Origin: DASZZV01 sp035544835
Lineage (GTDB): Bacteria; Acidobacteriota; Thermoanaerobaculia; Gp7-AA8
Assembly (NCBI GenBank): GCA_035544835.1
Contig: DASZZV010000267.1
Location: 1 to 23,403 of the forward strand
Direction: 5' to 3'
DNA: 23,403 nt
Positions 21,310-23,403 of this stretch are shown one piece after another. The notes under the pieces were generated by a model. The model saw nothing but the letters and a program-made list of their open reading frames with translations. It made no database searches and was not told the origin of the DNA. Made by a program: the position numbers and the translations under genes. Position 1 is the stretch's first letter; each line of letters begins with the position of its first letter.

Positions 21310-23274
21310 TCACGCCGGCAGAGCGCGTGCTCGAAACCAAAGCACCGCTGACACCAACGCAGTAACCGCCTGCGCAAGCAGCGTCTCAACATTCGGGTAC
21401 AGGCCCAGGATGTCGATTCGAAAGTCGAAGGGCGCGCCCGTAGTGGTCAGCATCCCTGCTTCCTGAAGCGCGTGCAAACCCTTACCGACCAGGATCACCG
21501 ACAGCACCATCATGAGAACCGAGGTGACCCCGAAGATCGTTCGAAGCGGCAGGCGAGCGCTGAACCTGACCAGAGCCCAGGCCAGCAAAATCGTGCATCC
21601 AAGCGAGACGGCGATCCCGGCCGCCATCACGCCCCGGCCGGTCGGGCCTCCCTCCATTGATAAGGCCACAAGGAACAAGACCGTTTCGATCGCTTCGCGG
21701 AACACCGCCAGAAACGAAATCACTGAGAGCCCGAAGAGTCTCCGACTGCTGAGCGCGGAGGTGACCTGGTCCTCGATGAACGCTTTCCAGCGCCCGATCT
21801 GCGTCCGGCGGTGGAGCCAGAACCCGAGGTAAAGCAACACGACGACCGCGACGAGCGACGTCACACCTTCCAGCAGCTCCCGCTTCAGGCCGCTCGATTG
21901 CAGCAGCCAGTCAGAAAGGAGCCACGCGACCACGCCGACTGCGAGTGCGGCGATCCATCCGGCATGAACCCACCGTGTGGCATGCTTCGCTCCGACGGCA
22001 CGCAGCACGCTGAGGATGGCCACGATGATGAGGATTGCCTCGAATCCCTCGCGAAGGACGATCGCCGCAGCCATCGAGAAAACCAGCCAGGGCGATGACG
22101 GAGTGCCCTGCAGATCTCTCTCGACCTGCTGAATGGTCTCGGTCGCGGCGTCCACCCTCGAGGCCACCTCAGACACCGGGCGCCTCTGCTCGATCGCACT
22201 CCGCACGGCGCTCATTCGTCGCTCGAGCTCGATCACCCGGGCCGGAGCGATGACTCTGATCCGCGCCTCGGCCGGCTCAATTCCATCGAGGTATGCGGCG
22301 AGTGCCTTACTACGCGCCGTGCCGTAATCAGCGGCCCGGTACGATGCTTCCGCTTCTCGCAGGAGGGTGATCGCCATGGATAAACTGTGATCAGGATCCG
22401 TGACCCCCGAGTGGAGACGTGTGGCAGTCAGAGTGGCCCGTCTATCTACGCCTCTTCCGGTGAGACGCTGTTCGATCTGTCGATCGGATTCACTCGCAGC
22501 GACTGCCAGGTCCACAGGTTCGCCGCGAGCGGATCGAGTTTCGGCGGAGCGATAGCGCAGCGAGACCACGAAGAAAGCCAGCGCCCAGGTTTCGTCATCC
22601 CGAAGCGACTCGAACGATGGCATGGCCGTTCCCGGAACACCGAGCCGGATCGTGTTGAACGCTTGAAATGGGGCCAGCTCTCTCATCCGTATTTCGTCAT
22701 GAAGGTTCGCCGGTTTCGGATTGATCGCTGCTGCAGATGGACCATCTCCACGTCCGGTAGCCCCGTGGCAGGCGGCGCAGCCCTGCTGGAAGAGTCTTGC
22801 ACCCCGTTCCAGGTTCGGCCATGTGGGCGGGGCGACCTGCAGGTGGGTTCGCTCGAGGATCTCGTTCTTGATCAACCGCGCCTGACGCGCGACCTCAGAC
22901 GGCGGTCCGCGGTGCTCAATGAGATTTGCGAGCACTCGAAGCTGTGTTCGGATTTCGGGATTCCCCGTCAGTTGAGGCAGTTCTGCTCCCAACTGCAAAG
23001 CGCTCCGGGAGAACTCGCTCATCTCGGCAAACTCCTGCGCGCTGACTACTTTTCCATCGGCCACAGCTCCGCCGTAGTCCTGTGCGATGTAGTCCAGCAA
23101 ATGAACGAGCGCTCTCGGAGACGGCGAAGCGCCGCTCGCCGGAATCGAGCCGGAGAAAAAAAGAACAACGAGGAGAACACCGACCGTCGACGCGAATCCA
23201 GCGCCGGCGGACGCCCGCCTCTCAGGGATGCTGATGATGGTGTTCCTCCCCCAGCTCGCCGGAAGGATCGACAT
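21310..23274 (-). CDS. FTR1-family iron permease fused to a cytochrome c domain
   Basis: About 654 aa from ATG 23274. The start is uncertain: no ATG, GTG or TTG occurs between it and the signal-like segment (STVGVLLVVLFFSGSIPASG, 29-48), so the gene must overlap the end of the CDF gene by some 50 bases. Residues 150-240 are a cytochrome c domain with CAACH (166-170) and axial M218 in GTAMPSF. A helical periplasmic linker follows (about 290-395). The FTR1 permease domain runs from about 396 with seven or so membrane helices and both iron motifs, REGFE (408-412) and REAIE (526-530, a variant of REGLE). Known cytochrome c-FTR1 fusions are thought to oxidise Fe(II) during uptake. It is flanked by CDF and GDT1 genes in the same direction, forming a metal-transport group. 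Confidence 0.92.
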   Translation of the reverse strand: MSILPASWGRNTIISIPERRASAGAGFASTVGVLLVVLFFSGSIPASGASPSPRALVHLLDYIAQDYGGAVADGKVVSAQEFAEMSEFSRSALQLGAELPQLTGNPEIRTQLRVLANLIEHRGPPSEVARQARLIKNEILERTHLQVAPPTWPNLERGARLFQQGCAACHGATGRGDGPSAAAINPKPANLHDEIRMRELAPFQAFNTIRLGVPGTAMPSFESLRDDETWALAFFVVSLRYRSAETRSARGEPVDLAVAASESDRQIEQRLTGRGVDRRATLTATRLHSGVTDPDHSLSMAITLLREAEASYRAADYGTARSKALAAYLDGIEPAEARIRVIAPARVIELERRMSAVRSAIEQRRPVSEVASRVDAATETIQQVERDLQGTPSSPWLVFSMAAAIVLREGFEAILIIVAILSVLRAVGAKHATRWVHAGWIAALAVGVVAWLLSDWLLQSSGLKRELLEGVTSLVAVVVLLYLGFWLHRRTQIGRWKAFIEDQVTSALSSRRLFGLSVISFLAVFREAIETVLFLVALSMEGGPTGRGVMAAGIAVSLGCTILLAWALVRFSARLPLRTIFGVTSVLMMVLSVILVGKGLHALQEAGMLTTTGAPFDFRIDILGLYPNVETLLAQAVTALVSAVLWFRARALPA

Positions 23275-23403
23275 GCACGGACACGGCAGCGACATGCGGC
23301 AGAGCTTCCTGAATGTTCGCCTGCACCCGTTTCGCGACCTCGTGTCCCTTCTCGACCGTGAGCGAAGGGGGAACACCAAACGTCACCTCCGCCATGAGCC
23401 GAT
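23222..23403 (-). CDS. C-terminal end of a cation diffusion facilitator (CDF) transporter, partial
   Basis: Only the last 60 or so codons are in the window; the start lies beyond 23403. The peptide contains RLMAEVTFGVPPSLTVEKGH, then VAKRVQANIQEALPHVAAVSV and HVDPSGELGEE, ending HHHQHP. The order of a beta strand, PSLTVEKGHEVAKRV helix, and VSVHVDP strand is that of the cytoplasmic dimerisation domain of CDF zinc/iron/manganese exporters, and the His-rich tail is common there. Metal specificity lies in the missing membrane part. It overlaps the FTR1 gene start, so the two are probably translated from one message. Confidence 0.8.
   Translation of the reverse strand, partial: RLMAEVTFGVPPSLTVEKGHEVAKRVQANIQEALPHVAAVSVHVDPSGELGEEHHHQHP

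Noticed and set aside
21118..21392. Start of the minus-strand ORF 20709-21392 as a separate gene
   Set aside because: Only its last 25 or so codons match the GDT1 family; its N-terminal part is an out-of-frame reading of the GDT1 and FTR1 coding region.
22387..23361. 324-codon plus-strand ORF opposite the FTR1 gene
   Set aside because: Arg/Ser-rich shadow frame with no domain; the minus strand encodes cytochrome c and FTR1 motifs.
1..23403. tRNA, rRNA, riboswitch or integrase attachment site
   Set aside because: No cloverleaf, rRNA-like stretch, recognised aptamer or integrase gene could be found by reading; a covariance-model scan would settle it.

Overview
The window is GC-rich bacterial DNA, densely coded, with no rRNA, tRNA, transposase or CRISPR array visible. 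Several traits together suggest a Gram-negative, probably an Acidobacteriota-like lineage: a soluble-type Ser/Thr kinase, a carboxypeptidase-regulatory-like TonB receptor, an FN3/BACON secreted protein, several palindromic intergenic repeat families, and a metal cluster with outer-membrane components. This placement is inferred from gene style only; no marker gene is present.

Left part (1-4154, all on +): a repeat-rich spacer, then a PilT-family twitching ATPase, a zinc-ribbon protein with a receiver-like C-terminal half, and a REC-GGDEF diguanylate cyclase. This looks like a motility and c-di-GMP signalling group. A small outer-membrane barrel protein follows.

Middle part (4155-14474): an ECF sigma factor and a FecR-like anti-sigma factor run towards a convergent TonB-dependent receptor that carries an N-terminal STN signalling domain. 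Together they resemble a cell-surface signalling system. Pairs of inverted REP-like palindromes lie upstream of the sigma gene and upstream of the receptor gene. After a composite inverted-repeat element comes a large secreted protein with four Cys-paired FN3-like domains, a BACON-like domain and a duplicated C-terminal module. A nucleotidyltransferase-fold protein and a Ser/Thr kinase follow, divergently transcribed; the kinase is preceded by a possible 14-codon leader ORF.

Right part (14653-20671, +) is the most unusual region. It is a tightly packed, apparently copper-related operon: a small His/Cys-rich membrane protein, a Met-rich lipoprotein with eleven 13-residue repeats and a degenerate heavy-metal-binding domain, a CusC-like outer-membrane efflux lipoprotein, a Tat-type multicopper oxidase, a membrane-anchored cytochrome c, a small periplasmic protein and a DUF305 lipoprotein. 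No RND pump, membrane fusion protein, P-type ATPase or metal regulator is present in the window. My reading is that it binds and oxidises Cu(I) in the periplasm, possibly passing electrons to the cytochrome c.

Far right (20709-23403, -): a second metal-transport group reads leftwards: the end of a CDF-type cation exporter, an FTR1 iron permease fused to a cytochrome c domain, and a GDT1/TMEM165-family gene broken by two single-base frameshifts.
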